A program made the translations under genes and the position numbers. Below, piece after piece: positions 44,484-56,025 of a DNA stretch of 64,000 nucleotides (positions within the stretch are counted from its first letter, which is position 1; each line of letters opens with the position of its first letter). The notes below the pieces were generated by a model. That model searched no databases and had not been told where the DNA came from. It saw only the letters and a program-made list of their open reading frames with translations. Origin of the DNA: Sanghuangporus weigelae (Eukaryota; Basidiomycota; Agaricomycetes; Hymenochaetales; Hymenochaetaceae). The stretch covers positions 372,001-436,000 of the forward strand of contig CP137330.1 of the NCBI GenBank assembly GCA_033182465.1. The letters run 5' to 3'.

Positions 44484-45169
44484 GCGACTCAAAGCGATCC
44501 GGACTTCGCACATCGCAGATTCCGGATTTAACGCAACTCGCCGATCCCGAGTCCCAAGTCTGAGACCGTGTCTGACGCTGACGGACAAAACGGATGATGT
44601 GTAAACGAAGATCGAGAGGAAGCAGATGAGGAAGGCTAATGCGATATAAAGGGCGGGAAGATGTAACGTCTTGCGAGGAAGGCGGAAGACGAGAAAGCAC
44701 AATGGTTTGTGACAAGCGTTTAACGGGTTATCTGGTTGCTCCTAATTGGCGCTGGCGACATAACGACTTCTCGGCGACTTCGTGAAAAGAAAAAAAGAGG
44801 TGTAAAGGCGCAAGGTTGTTAGGGTTCAGCAGAAATCAGAACCAAGTCAGCGGCATCGTCGACTCTGTGCATTAATCACAGATACATGAAGACGACATCC
44901 TTGGCGACAAAGGGCCCGAAATTAGAGAACGAACAGAAAGCACCAAGATGAGGTTACTGGCCATCGCCACCCTCTCATGAAGCCCATCGAGCCAACCCAA
45001 AGTCCCGAGGACCTATACACTTCAAACCGGAAGAGCAAGCACAGGCGCAACAGCACAAAAAGAAGCACAAAGAAAAAGAAGAATTCGTTAGCACCAGCAT
45101 CGACAGCACATAGCCTAGTAGTACTTTTTCCCAAGAAAGCAAAACTCACGGGAGCCGAGGCATGGCCAC

Positions 45170-48100
45170 TCACAGTAACTTCGACCGCTTCAAATGCTCC
45201 CTCATCACCATATCGCGCACGCTCGCAAGTATTCCCGCTGTCGTGATGATTTCCTAGCATTTTCGCCAAAAGTAAGCCTCAGGATAAAGCCGGAGGTAGT
45301 AGAGAAGGGAGGGGAAATGACATACCGTAACAGACGTACAGAACCCATAAAACTTCCTCGGATTTGGCGAATACTCTCGCTGGATAGCAGCGAACTTTGC
45401 TCTGAAATCTATTTTTTTCAGGCCATAAATGAAAGGGTCGGATTCAAGTTCAAAAGTCAGCTTCAAAAATACACAACCGCAGAACAAAAAAGACAAGAAA
45501 GAAAACACGCATACATTTCTGCACCGTATCCGAGTCATTCGGCCGATCATGGAAGCTCCTCACGTACTTCACTAGCTTCACACCAGCCTTGAGCTTCGTG
45601 TCCAGTATGTCACACTTGTTGAGGAACAGAACCAGCTCGACGTTAGCGATCAGTTTATTGGAGCAGATCATCTTCCACAGGAGGACGCTGTCTTCCTGTT
45701 TATTTATTTCGTTTTGTTTCGATTGATTTTTAAAGAGAAAGGAGGATATCGGGTAAAGGGCGAGTATCGAACCGACAGAATGAAGAATATAGTTAGATGA
45801 ATTTCGTAATTGGACACATACAAAAGAAACGAAGCAAGGGCCTACCAATCGATTCACCGTCCGATCCTCCGAAAGCACCTGGTCGAATCCAGAAATCGGA
45901 GCAAGGAATATAATCGCATTTACTATTCATCGACATCGACATCGACATAGAAAGAAAAAAAAAGGTACATCAGTATACATATTCAATCACAATGATTACT
46001 TCTCCAGGCACGGTGTTGAATAAAGAAGAAGCTCGACCGGGAGAAGAGTTGGGGAAGAAGACATTGATATTAATATTGACAAATACATACCATCTTCGAA
46101 GAATGGAATCCACGTAGCTAAAGCGGCCCAGGTCCACGAACAGCACATGTCAGACGATGCGATTAGCACATCCGACCGCAGAGAAAGTGAGTAGGCTAGA
46201 GAGGGTGCTCACGTCTCTGTAAAAGCATACACGAACAAAGCAAAAACGTGAATGAGTGAGCTTTTTCTTCAAGGGAGGACAAAGAAAAAAAGAGACAAGA
46301 CGGGGTGCTGATGATACTGACTTGAGATCTTGACCCGCCAACATCCACGATCCTCCACTCTGTACCACTTTCATGCCCGGACTCCATATGGAATCGGTGC
46401 TCCGATACGCCGACTGTCTTAAGCCGCGCTTTTAGGACGTCATCTACAAGAAGCAAAGGAATTAGCGCGAGTACGCGTGGGGTGTCAGTTCGAAATGAAA
46501 GAAGAGGTTCGTACCGTCTGAAGGCATGTACTTCAACGAAGTGACTCGCTCGAGGTCGTTCAGGAAGCTAAGGATCACCACACGAAAACGGAGACCGATA
46601 AAAACAAGTTAATATGCCGCTCACAACGACAAACGATTCGAGGAAAAGAAAAGAAAAGACGACGTACAACCCAGGCTGCTCCTCAAGCCTAACCTTCTTC
46701 TTCTTCAACACCTTCTCGACCGTCGGATCGCGCCACAGACTCATGATATCGTGCCTCAGTGCATGCAGCACCGTCGTCGGCTCGTCCTGCAGCTCTATCT
46801 CGCGCGAATGTGAATGCGAGCGCTCGTGCCCGTATTCGAGGGGATGTGAGTAGTAATTCGGATTCGAACTCGAATTCGAGTGACTATGATGTGAATTTGA
46901 ATGAGAATGTGATTGAGAGTGGGAATGAGAGTGGGAGTGATGTGAGTTAGAATGCGAGTTGGAGGGTGTAAGAGAGGGAGGCGAGGGCGAGCGATTCGTC
47001 GGTCGGCCCTTCCCTCGTGCTACGAAGCCCTTCCACGCCGTACCAGGGCGGACGAAGATCTCCTGATTCCTCGCATTCCCTCCTCCTCTATCTTGCCCTC
47101 TTCCAACACTCACACCCTCGTAAATCCCACTCCCACTAGCGATGCCCGGACCAGCATCGGGCACCTCCGCTCCAAAATGCGTCGCCTCGGACTCATCTGG
47201 CGGGACGAGCTTCGCGATTAGGAGCTGCTCGATATGCCGGAGTGGGATTAAGCGCATGCTCAGCTCGTGCAGGTGCGCCATTGGGTCTGAGAAGAACGTC
47301 ATGCTGTCCTCGCCGTCTCCGTCCGAATCGTCTTCCCCTCCTCGCAACGCGCCCATGGCGTGTCGCAGATTTGAGGACTCAACATAGAGCACTTGCGAGT
47401 GCTCTGCCAAGGCATCGAGGATCTTCCGCACGGACCGGACGAGGTTAAGTTGGATGACGGATCGCCAGAGGACGCGTTCTTCTCTGAACGCTGATGGTGT
47501 ATATAATCGTTGGAACTCTGAGTCAAAAAAAAAAATTAAGTCGACATTCTGATTCGCGTAGTTCTTTAACGAAACTGAACATACGTCGTAAAGTAGTCGA
47601 TTTTCCTGCCCCGGGTGGAAATGATAAGTAGTCAGTTTTTGATCGATGATGATGATGGAGTCGAGATAAGATCAAATCGCCGGTCAGGGCGAGGATAACG
47701 AATGGATGAACGCAATTGCTTCCTCGAAGAAACACATTATATGCGTCTCTAAAGCGCCACCTCGAAGAATCCTTCTAATACAAACATTGTTTGAAGTTTC
47801 CTCTCGATGTTACATGAATCACGTGATGCACCAGATAGATTCGAGGATCGAATCGAAATTGAAAGAGATATCAAAGCACGAGGAGAGAAAGAAGGCAGAG
47901 ACTGACCAGACTCGCTCTGACCCAAGAGCAAGAGCTTGACGATCTTATTCTTCTTTTGTTGCAGGCGTTCCTGCTTGAGCTGCTCGTCGATGGCTTCGCT
48001 GATGCGGCGTGCCTCAGCCTCGCGAGCGAGCCGCGCGTCTCGCTCTTCTGGCGTCTCGTCCGGTGGAGGTGCCATCACAAGCGCGAGCGGGTCATCGTTC

Positions 48101-48571
48101 TTCCCTCCTCCGCTGCTCCCGCTGCCTGTTAGCGAGGGCATGCTGTTGTAGATGAAGTTTGCGAATCCGAAACCTCCTCCTCCGGTTATAGACCGTGTAG
48201 ATGGACCTGGACCTGAACTTGGACCGGGTCTTGCACCTGCACTTGGTCTCGCACCTGACCCCGCCGTCGTCGATGAAAGTACAGAGTTAATGTTTGCGTT
48301 CGAGTTCACTGCTACGACAGTAGCAGTAGTAGTTCCAGATTCCTCTTTGCGTTTCTGCTTCTCGTCACCGTCAAAGGAGCTAGACGCCTGTCGTTGCGAA
48401 TTGAAGTCAGCCAGCTTGACGAGGAGGAAGTGGCAGAAGATGGAAGAGTGTGAATAGGAGATGGAGAGGAATCGGGTAACGCGTTCTCACCTGGCATATG
48501 CTCCTCGAGTAGGTCGGTATGGCCCTGCCCTGAAAATCTGGAAATAGACTTTTTATTTCCCGAATATTCAT
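45170..48571 (-). CDS. Divergent G-protein alpha subunit with a long insertion
   Basis: Multi-exon gene. G-alpha motifs in order: an acidic-basic helix before the core (ERDARLAREAEARRISEAI), P-loop LLLLGQSESGKST split by an intron, VIQLNLVRSVRKIL, switch I-like ARLKTVGVSEHRF, switch II DVGGSRSQ (canonical DVGGQRSE), FFED, NKCD in VLFLNKCDILDTKL, and SVTEIITTAGILASVRD with the C-terminus LKRSKLL. In the helical domain sits a large insertion with an acidic patch, then a His/Ser-rich run (about 46870-46960), then the normal core resumes at SLWRDPTVEKVL. G-alpha subunits relay signals from membrane receptors by a GTP/GDP cycle; mushroom fungi have expanded families with such unusual members. No N-terminal MG for myristoylation. 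The start at about 48571 (MNIREIKSLFPDF) is tentative; a downstream start is possible. Confidence 0.88.
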
Positions 48572-51190
48572 TTGTTTATTATAATATAATTACTCAATCA
48601 GGCATATCCATCCACATCTGCTCATCCCCACCTTCCGCGAGTGACCGTACCTGACTGGCGTCTGTCTCTTTGATTTGACGTGCCTGGGAGAGGTACATTT
48701 ACGTAATACTAGTCTGCACAGCCATTCTGGTTCCTCAATGCGCCGCAACAAGTGACAGGCACCGAAGCAAAGCAACCTCTTCACTTCTCGGAACCTATCA
48801 GTAAGTAAGTATCCTTCTCCCACTCCAATCGCCTCGCCAAGTTCCTGTATCCTCGTAACAGTACATTCCATAAATCCACTTCTCACATTTATCCCTTCCA
48901 TTTTATCAGCCATGTCGTACTCCTCAGGCGCCGTGTGATAGGAAAACCCTTCCTTGCATTGCGTGCATTTGTGCATCGCATACCTGATACCGGCGGTTTC
49001 AAACAGTCGCAATCTCGATGAACTGACTCGCTGATTTTGATCCCTGATATGGATATGCTAGCACCCTCTCATCACCCGTTTTCTGTTTTCCGTCCTCCGA
49101 CGGGTTCAGTTTTATAAGTGAGTGATTTCAATTCATTTGCCATAACTCCGATTTCCCCCTTGAATCCCTTGAGTAGAACAGAAATCACGCGGAGGAAAAT
49201 AATCACATTCACGATAAGTATAATTATCGCACTTAAGTCCCATCTTGTGAGGCCTTTTTACTGTCCAGCCTCGTGTACAGTATGAATATGCACGGGTCCT
49301 TCCGGCCGGACTCACCCAACTCCGAGTCGATACAGACAAGTTTTTATGTATCCTCCCCACCCCATTCGTTCACCTCCACGCTCTTCTTCCTTCTCCTCGC
49401 TCTTTCCGATTTACTTCTTTGTCTGCATTTAATCAATCGCTTCCTACATGTAGGAAAAACCCGATACCTCCGGCTCGACACCAACCTCCTCGGGGACGGC
49501 GCCAACACCAGCGGCATGCACGAGCACATGAACGACCAAAAGATCAATTGAAAATTTGAAGCTATTATCGCTTTAAGCGCTCTCCGACCCTTCCCCAAAA
49601 GTAAACGGAAGCCGACCTCGTGTACAGATTCAGGGTGCCTGTGGCGCCTGAGCAGTATAAAAATAAAAATAAAAATCAGCGGGATGAGCTAAGTTTGATT
49701 GAATGAATGGATGGAGCAGTATAGTTTGGGTGGCGGTACAACAGAGTGCCTGTGGTCGCGCACGGAGATGACGGAGACACGGAGCGGGGAAGGTGAAAGG
49801 TGGAGAAGTTTAAGTTCAAGTAGGAATGTTGTAGGAGAGCGAGCGAGTGAAAGCCACCAAACGCCTGAAAATGAAATGAAACGGAATGGAAGGCGTAAAA
49901 CACGGACGGACATTGCCTTCCAAGCGTGCTTTTACATCATCATAAAACACAAAACACACTCTCTGCACTGCGCAAGATGGATGTATTGATAATACCGCTT
50001 ACCCATCTCTTTGAAGAAACCGTCCGAAATCTATACATTGTACGTACGGGAGTCTAAGGCATTTGCCTCTATAGCGATACACCGCACTGCTAGGTAGGAG
50101 AAAAAGTACTGTATTGATCGTTCTTCCGTTCCTGGCAGAATTACTAGAATGTAAATTGTAACGGACGACGAGAGCGCTGCTAAGATCATCTCGCTGTGTA
50201 TGCCCTCTCCTCTCTTCTTCCTTTTCCTTCTTTCTAACCAAATCTGAAAGCATATTAAGCCATAGCAAAGGCAGAACCCAAGGTAAAACTCAGGATTTAC
50301 ATACAGAGTCCAAATCCAAATCTAAGGAGTCGTCTGGGCTGCATACATATCACATATGCATGCCATCTTAGATTCTTACGTCCAGAGCGCGTCCAAAAAA
50401 GCTCATACATTTATCCACTGAGTACTAGGTACTGCATTAAGTAGGCAACTTGATGGATTCCGGTCAAACTCAGGCTGCAGTGCCTCTAGATCTACTTACT
50501 TAAATCTTTACCCCTGGCTATCCTGGCTGATCTTCCATACTTAAGTGAGAAGACGTAGGACCTTCAGTGCTAGCACCTGTGCCTGTCTAGATTCTTGCTT
50601 CGTTACTCACGGCTTTGCTCAGGAACGAAAGGGGAGTACTGTACTTAGGAATAGAGAAGAGCGGGATGATATACGTTTGAAAGCCAGGTACATACCTAAA
50701 TGCGATGAATTTCTGACAAGAAGCAATTGACTCGGAGGAAGCACAGTAGCGAATTGGCATTTCAAAAACAGTTTAAAACGGCTCCTTACATAACGGTACA
50801 AGTATGCCGTTCGTATTATAAAATCTGATTCCGGTCGTCTTGACTCTCAGAAGAAAAAAGACATGCGTTCTGTATGTATGCATGTGCACTGGGTGCCTTG
50901 AGAAGGAGGGGGTAACTTGGGGTGCCTGGTTGCCTGGCAGATTATCAGTACGGGTGTCCTCTAGTACGTACGCTACATACACACAAAAAGCAGATAGGGA
51001 CCCCGTCCCGCGGAAGAGAAGAGAACGACTTGACATTTATGAGCATCTGGATAGGATTCCTAAATAACTGACCACCAGCGATGGATTTTAAAACAATGAA
51101 TATTCTGCTGTCAACGAGGAAAGGAAGAGACGGTATTCAAGCAAAGATTGATTCGAGTCAAATGACCATCCTAAATCGTCAAATTCCTCA
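48572..51190. other. Intergenic region, no supported gene
   Basis: A 140-codon minus-strand frame (48590-49012) has CTQC and a mixed composition but no family match, and it lies directly upstream of the G-alpha start, so it may be an upstream exon or leader. The remainder to 51190 has many short frames without recognisable domains. AAAAAT-type runs are at about 49660-49676. Confidence 0.4.
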
Positions 51191-51761
51191 TGAGCTCCTC
51201 CAGCTTACTGGACAGCTTGACTTCCTTTCCGCAGCCTCCAAAAGACTCTCGAACTCCTTTCTCTGCTCGTCCTCTTCGCTCTTCACCTCCTTATTCCTTT
51301 CTGTGATACACTTGCTGAGCAGCCAGTGCTCTCCCTCTCAGACCGTCTATCTTGCTGCTGAAGTCTGGGTCATCTGGTTTAAGTACAGAGTACTCGTTCT
51401 GGAGTCGATGCCAGTGGTTCCTGGATGCGGTCCAGTCAAAGCTGGGTTCGTCGGAATTGGCGCAGTTGATGTAATTGGACAAGTTGTACTTGTGTCTGTC
51501 AAGACGCTTCTTTCTTCTTTCCAACCGATCTTGGCTGATCGGCTCTGGGATGGGAATTCCAGCTTTTGATAGCGTTGACGGTGTCGATGCGGCTGGACGA
51601 CTCTTCTTGGACGATTTCTTTGCCTTGGTTTGATCTGGTTCCGAACTACTTGGCCCACGAGATTTCGGAGAATGAGGTTCTCCGAGCTTTCCGCCTTGTC
51701 TTCTTGGGATAGGAATTGTCCTTATATCGCCATCTCTGTAGCTGCCGTAGCCCAGGGCCAA
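51191..51761 (-). pseudogene. Small charged coiled-coil protein gene, frame disturbed
   Basis: A 156-codon frame (51761-51291) starts MALGYGSYRDGDIRTIPIPR, has a Lys/Ser/Pro-rich middle and then an ordered part (YNLSNYINCANSDEPSFDWT, ...HRLQNEYSVLKPDDPDFSSK). After LAAQQ the protein-like signal carries on in a second frame as ITERNKEVKSEEDEQRKEFE and then in a third as EVKLSSKLEELMRNL. All of it is typical coiled-coil composition. Two small indels or sequencing errors would explain this. The gene stands about 80 bases from a Copia LTR remnant that occupies its promoter side. Family not recognised. Confidence 0.45.
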
Positions 51762-51841
51762 GACGGTTCTGAAGTGCTGAGAGTGTTGGGGACATATCTT
51801 TTAAGATGTTGAGCTCACGGTGCCTTCAGTATGAGGGCATA

Positions 51842-52282
51842 CGTACGGTAACGAGAGAACGTTCGTTCTTATTATACACTGACCTTCCAGAGGTCTTATA
51901 TACTACTGATACAGCACGTGCTAATATTACATAATACGATTATATTCTAATACTCCCCTTCAATCTAATAATTTCTGAATGATTAGATTGTTTAATTGTC
52001 GACAAGTCCGATTAACGAGTTTAAGTGATTGAACTGTTTAGTGTTAAGCACTTTTGTTAACGTGTCTGCATGTTGATTTGTAGTTGGTACGTAATTAACT
52101 GTAATCGAATGATTTTCAATGTAACAATGTACGAAAGCTCTTCGTCTATCTAAATGTTTTGTTCTGATATTGTGTGAAAATTCATCAATTTGAACATCTC
52201 TTATAGCTGCTTCATTATCCGAATAAATCGTGATTAATCTATCACTTTCTTTTATATTTAACTCTTCGATAAAATGTTTAAT
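51842..52282 (-). mobile_element. Ty1/Copia remnant (3' end)
   Basis: Minus-strand fragment. 52282-51992 encodes the end of the Copia RNase H domain, with SDNEAAI, RTKHLDRRRAFVH and VPTTNQHADTLTKVL, closing in a stop at 51992. After a short non-coding part comes a purine tract (GAAGGGGAG) and about 110 bp that look like its LTR. The upstream part is cut off by copy C of the chromovirus. It is a fragment; its missing part may lie beyond copy C, outside the window. Confidence 0.8.
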
Positions 52283-53794
52283 TGTTAGGGAGTAGGCCCG
52301 GGGTTACACCGGTTTGATCCTTTTGCCTAAGCAGCGGTGTGTTGTGCAGAGGTGATCTTATCTACCCACGTCTGGCTGTACCACGCGGTCCCTTACTAGC
52401 CTTCCTAGTCGCGGTCCGAGTTATGGATGCTTTCAGATACGAGGTAATAGTAAAGCAGATTGGGATTTCCAAGAGGCGTGATAGTACAAAGCACACAGTA
52501 ATAGCTCGCTGTAGGGCAAGCTTTACACCAGTGTGTTAAGAGGATCGAAAGATGGGGAAATGAGGGCCTAATCCTACAACTATTTATGCTCCCAGATATT
52601 CCATTTTCCGTCCTATTTCTTACTCATCCTGTCTCCACTTTACTCCACTTTCCTCCACTATTACATCTGTTACTTTGTCATCCTGCTGCGCTTCGCTCCA
52701 CTTTGCTCCAATCTTTGTAAGGTTGTCTCCACTATGACAGAATTCTTTGGAGTTGCTGACTGAGACAATAGAGGTGGTGCTCCGATATGGAATGCTCCAC
52801 TGTCAGTACTCCATAACGATGTCATTGCCGTCATTGAGTGGCATCTTTGCTCTTGGAGCGATGTAGGCTGCTCGGTATGTGATTCTTCGGAATTCATCTC
52901 GAGGTCCAGCGAGGGTAAGCATAACTCGCACGTCAGTGTTAAGGTGTCGGGTCGGTGTAGAGTATGGTCCAAGGCATATCATGAACTGCATAAGCTCTGC
53001 TGGTGGGTTCTGCTGGGTTCTGGTGACTAGCCATGCTTTGCCTTCGTATCGTATATCTCGAATGTAGCGCCATATCCTTCGTTGTATAAGGAGTTGTAAT
53101 TGCTTGGTTTCCAGGTTCGCATCTCTCGGTAAATAAAGGTTTGCTTGTATCGTAGATGCTGGACATGGTGTGTGCAACTCCGGTCTATACCATCCAATCA
53201 TTCTCCAAGTTATCGGGTTCGCAGTTCGAGGGGTCCGAGTTGTGATCGTGAGTTCCTCTCGTTTCTTGGGTACTATTGGGCTTGGTGGATTGGAATGCAT
53301 TGTATCCTGAAGGTGTCGCTCGGTTTCGATGTGACAGTCACGCGTACCAACCGTTGCCGTGCATACTAAGTAGTATACTTCATAAAGGACCATGTAAACT
53401 CGTGCACAGACTTGACAGTGCTGAAATGCCAGTGAGGTCTCCATAAACCTTATTAGCCTTTAGCCTTTTAGCGTTTAGGCTTTAGTAGTTGTGCTTCTGG
53501 ACTTCTAAGAAGTTTGATCGCTTCTTTTGATCGAGGTCGCTCTGGTTGCTTGGTCGGCGGCGTTAGAGTGGTAGTCCGCGGTAATAGGCGGTCGGCGGTG
53601 TTAGCTGTTAGCGGGATTACGTATCCGCTTCGGTGCTTCTAGCGCTCGGGTGGTAACGGGTTACTGTTGCCTAGGCCGCTCGATTGCTTGGGCCTTTGAT
53701 AGCTGGCTTGGTTACCGGTCGCGTTTGGAAAGCTGATCGTGTAGATCTGTTGATCGTGTCGATCCTGATGCGAGTTTTTGAGCGGATCCTTTCA
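52283..53794 (-). repeat. 3' LTR of copy C
   Basis: 1512 bp, same ends as the other LTRs, preceded by the polypurine tract at 53800-53807 (minus strand). Confidence 0.95.
52803..53444 (-). CDS. U3-encoded 213-aa ORF (3' LTR of C)
   Basis: Same 213-residue protein as in A and B despite a private silent change (a Gln codon). Confidence 0.55.
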   Translation of the reverse strand: METSLAFQHCQVCARVYMVLYEVYYLVCTATVGTRDCHIETERHLQDTMHSNPPSPIVPKKREELTITTRTPRTANPITWRMIGWYRPELHTPCPASTIQANLYLPRDANLETKQLQLLIQRRIWRYIRDIRYEGKAWLVTRTQQNPPAELMQFMICLGPYSTPTRHLNTDVRVMLTLAGPRDEFRRITYRAAYIAPRAKMPLNDGNDIVMEY

Positions 53795-53918
53795 CTACAC
53801 CCCCCCTAAGATGAACTTTCGGAGAAATGTTCATCCTAATCCGTGAGAAAGCTCGGATAAAGGGTCGCCTAGTGATGGTTGATTTTTGCTATCAAACCAT
53901 CATCATCTCTGCTCCAAA

Positions 53919-54234
53919 ATGTCGAAAGTCGCCGCTGCTGTTACTGTTTTTGTCGTTATTGTCGCGATTTTCGGCATAAATCATTGGATTTTGGAGCGTA
54001 AGAGGCGTGCTCAGGTAAGTGATGCATGCTCTGTGCCGTTTCGAGTTGTTAATCATCCTCTAGGAGGCTGACTTCGAAATGCAATCGTTCCAGCGCGATG
54101 TTACTACTGTCGCGCTTCGAGTTCACCTCGCGCTCGGTTATGACGTTGAGGATATCGATCCAGTCGTCGAAAATGCAGGTATTGCTTCGCAGGAACGTCG
54201 TGAAAAGGGTGTCTGGGAAGACATTGACTTGTAA
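53919..54234 (+). CDS. Antisense two-exon membrane-protein candidate, copy C
   Basis: Segments 53919-54014 and 54064-54234 with a 49-nt GT-AG stretch between them. Protein identical to the candidate in copy B (15057-15372). The following 500 bases (54235-54773) are the non-coding stretch before the 358-aa ORF. Confidence 0.55.
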
Positions 54235-54773
54235 AGGGTGGTGGGAAGGGATATGAATATGAAATGTGCATCATGTAAAGAATATGACGCAATTGAAAGT
54301 GATAAGAAAGAAATCATAAAGTCGTTAATGAATAAGTTTTATACCAATTTGGGAGTGAAGTTCCAGGTGTTTACCTACAGCTCTTCAACCCCCAAATGGA
54401 GTTTTTCGAAGAAAGAGTGTAATTGGAGTGCCTTTCAGCGTGAAGGCACATCCTAGCATGATGCAAGGGAGTGACTTCACGTAAACTTTTGGCTTCTCCG
54501 TTGCATAGAGGATAATAAAAGGTAGGCATAATCTGCTAATTCGGAGCCGGCACAATAAAACAATATACAAAATGTCTAGGCCCTTGTAGGTTCTTTGACA
54601 CTTCTGCATAGTGCTTCATTTGTGCTGGTTGGCCGAATAAGCGTGAAATAAAGAGGTGCATAAAGCATAATTTGGTCGGATGTGACCATAAATATCATAA
54701 GGTAAGAATGAAATGCATAATTGACCATGTCGGGTCACGATATGGGAAAGGGGTTGCATAAAAGAAGAGTTGT

Positions 54774-55850
54774 TTACAAATCTTCGGATTCTTCAGCCTC
54801 AGGTGTAGTCTGGGCCGAGTTCGCTGGGGTATATAGTTCCCTGCTTTCACCTTCTTCACTTGACTCTGTATCGTCGGAGTGTATGTACATGTCCTCCTGT
54901 TCCGACATAGTAAGCATCTCGTCCGGCTGGTAGAGTTCGTTCGGGTACTGGTAGACTGAGATCATCAGATCTTCCAGCAAGGGGTGTCGTGTAGCCTGTA
55001 GTTTTTCTCTGGCTTCTTCCTCTCGGTTGTTGAGTTCCATAAGGTAATGAGGGTCGTAGTTAACCTCTTTGCCTTCGACTACGTGGTGCTCGATGTTGTC
55101 GAGTGGTACCTCGTCCGTAGTAGAGTTCCTCGCTTCAATAACCGTTCGGTATCTCGTTCCTTCGTAATACTTCGTCATGTTGAGTACCGTCATGAACTGC
55201 ATGGTGTGGGATGCATAGAAGCCCGTCTGGTCGGCTATGTATATAATGTACTTCATCGCATCGATGCTCATCGGATGATAGTGACTCCATCGCATCATTC
55301 GGTTAAGAATTGCGGTAGTCATGTCTCGTCGGTAGGCGCAAATTTGAATTGCCGAATGATAGATGCCCATGATGTTCTTGTATGTCGTTTCGTGCCTAAA
55401 GTCGATCTTGCCTCGATGTAATGCTTGTGTTTCGAGTTCGATCGCGTAAGTTAGAAATGCATCATCATTGAGTCGGCGTAATGCTGCGTCTCGAGGGTTA
55501 CTGAGTTTGAATAACCACTCGTCTGAGTGATTCGCCATCATAAGGTGGGGTATTTCGTCTCGGTTGTGGTGGATTGCGTTCCACTTGTCGAATAGATCAT
55601 CGAAGTACTTCCCTGGGCATAGGGGTACAATCTCATCTTCATAGTTCTCTTCGTTGAATCGATTGCACAGCTGTGGCCATTGATAACGTTCGGTCGGTGG
55701 CCTGAGTGTAAATGTCCATTCTGGTGCATCTTCTGGTTGACAGAATGCATGTAGCTCGTCGAAAATAGGCATAGCTGAGTAGTGGTTCGTCTGCAGTGAA
55801 GTAGAGCTGTTGAGATTCGAGTTGTTGTTCCTTAACTCGAAGTTCTCCAT
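54774..55850 (-). CDS. 358-aa orphan ORF, copy C
   Basis: Counterpart of 13423-14499 in copy B with about three residue differences (such as N-Y to N-H near residue 22 and A to T near 42). Confidence 0.65.
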   Translation of the reverse strand: MENFELRNNNSNLNSSTSLQTNHYSAMPIFDELHAFCQPEDAPEWTFTLRPPTERYQWPQLCNRFNEENYEDEIVPLCPGKYFDDLFDKWNAIHHNRDEIPHLMMANHSDEWLFKLSNPRDAALRRLNDDAFLTYAIELETQALHRGKIDFRHETTYKNIMGIYHSAIQICAYRRDMTTAILNRMMRWSHYHPMSIDAMKYIIYIADQTGFYASHTMQFMTVLNMTKYYEGTRYRTVIEARNSTTDEVPLDNIEHHVVEGKEVNYDPHYLMELNNREEEAREKLQATRHPLLEDLMISVYQYPNELYQPDEMLTMSEQEDMYIHSDDTESSEEGESRELYTPANSAQTTPEAEESEDL

Positions 55851-56025
55851 GTTTTATACCATCTTGTTGGTATGTCGGCGATGTCTTGCCTAATTCTTCT
55901 ATCTCTGCTCTCGCTTTGGTGTGCCACATTGATGTCATCGCTTGGTAAGGTCATTGGGGACCTTACTCATCGTCTCTATTGTGGATCCATAAGCGGCTCC
56001 ATCGGGTGGAGTGCATGTGATGCAA

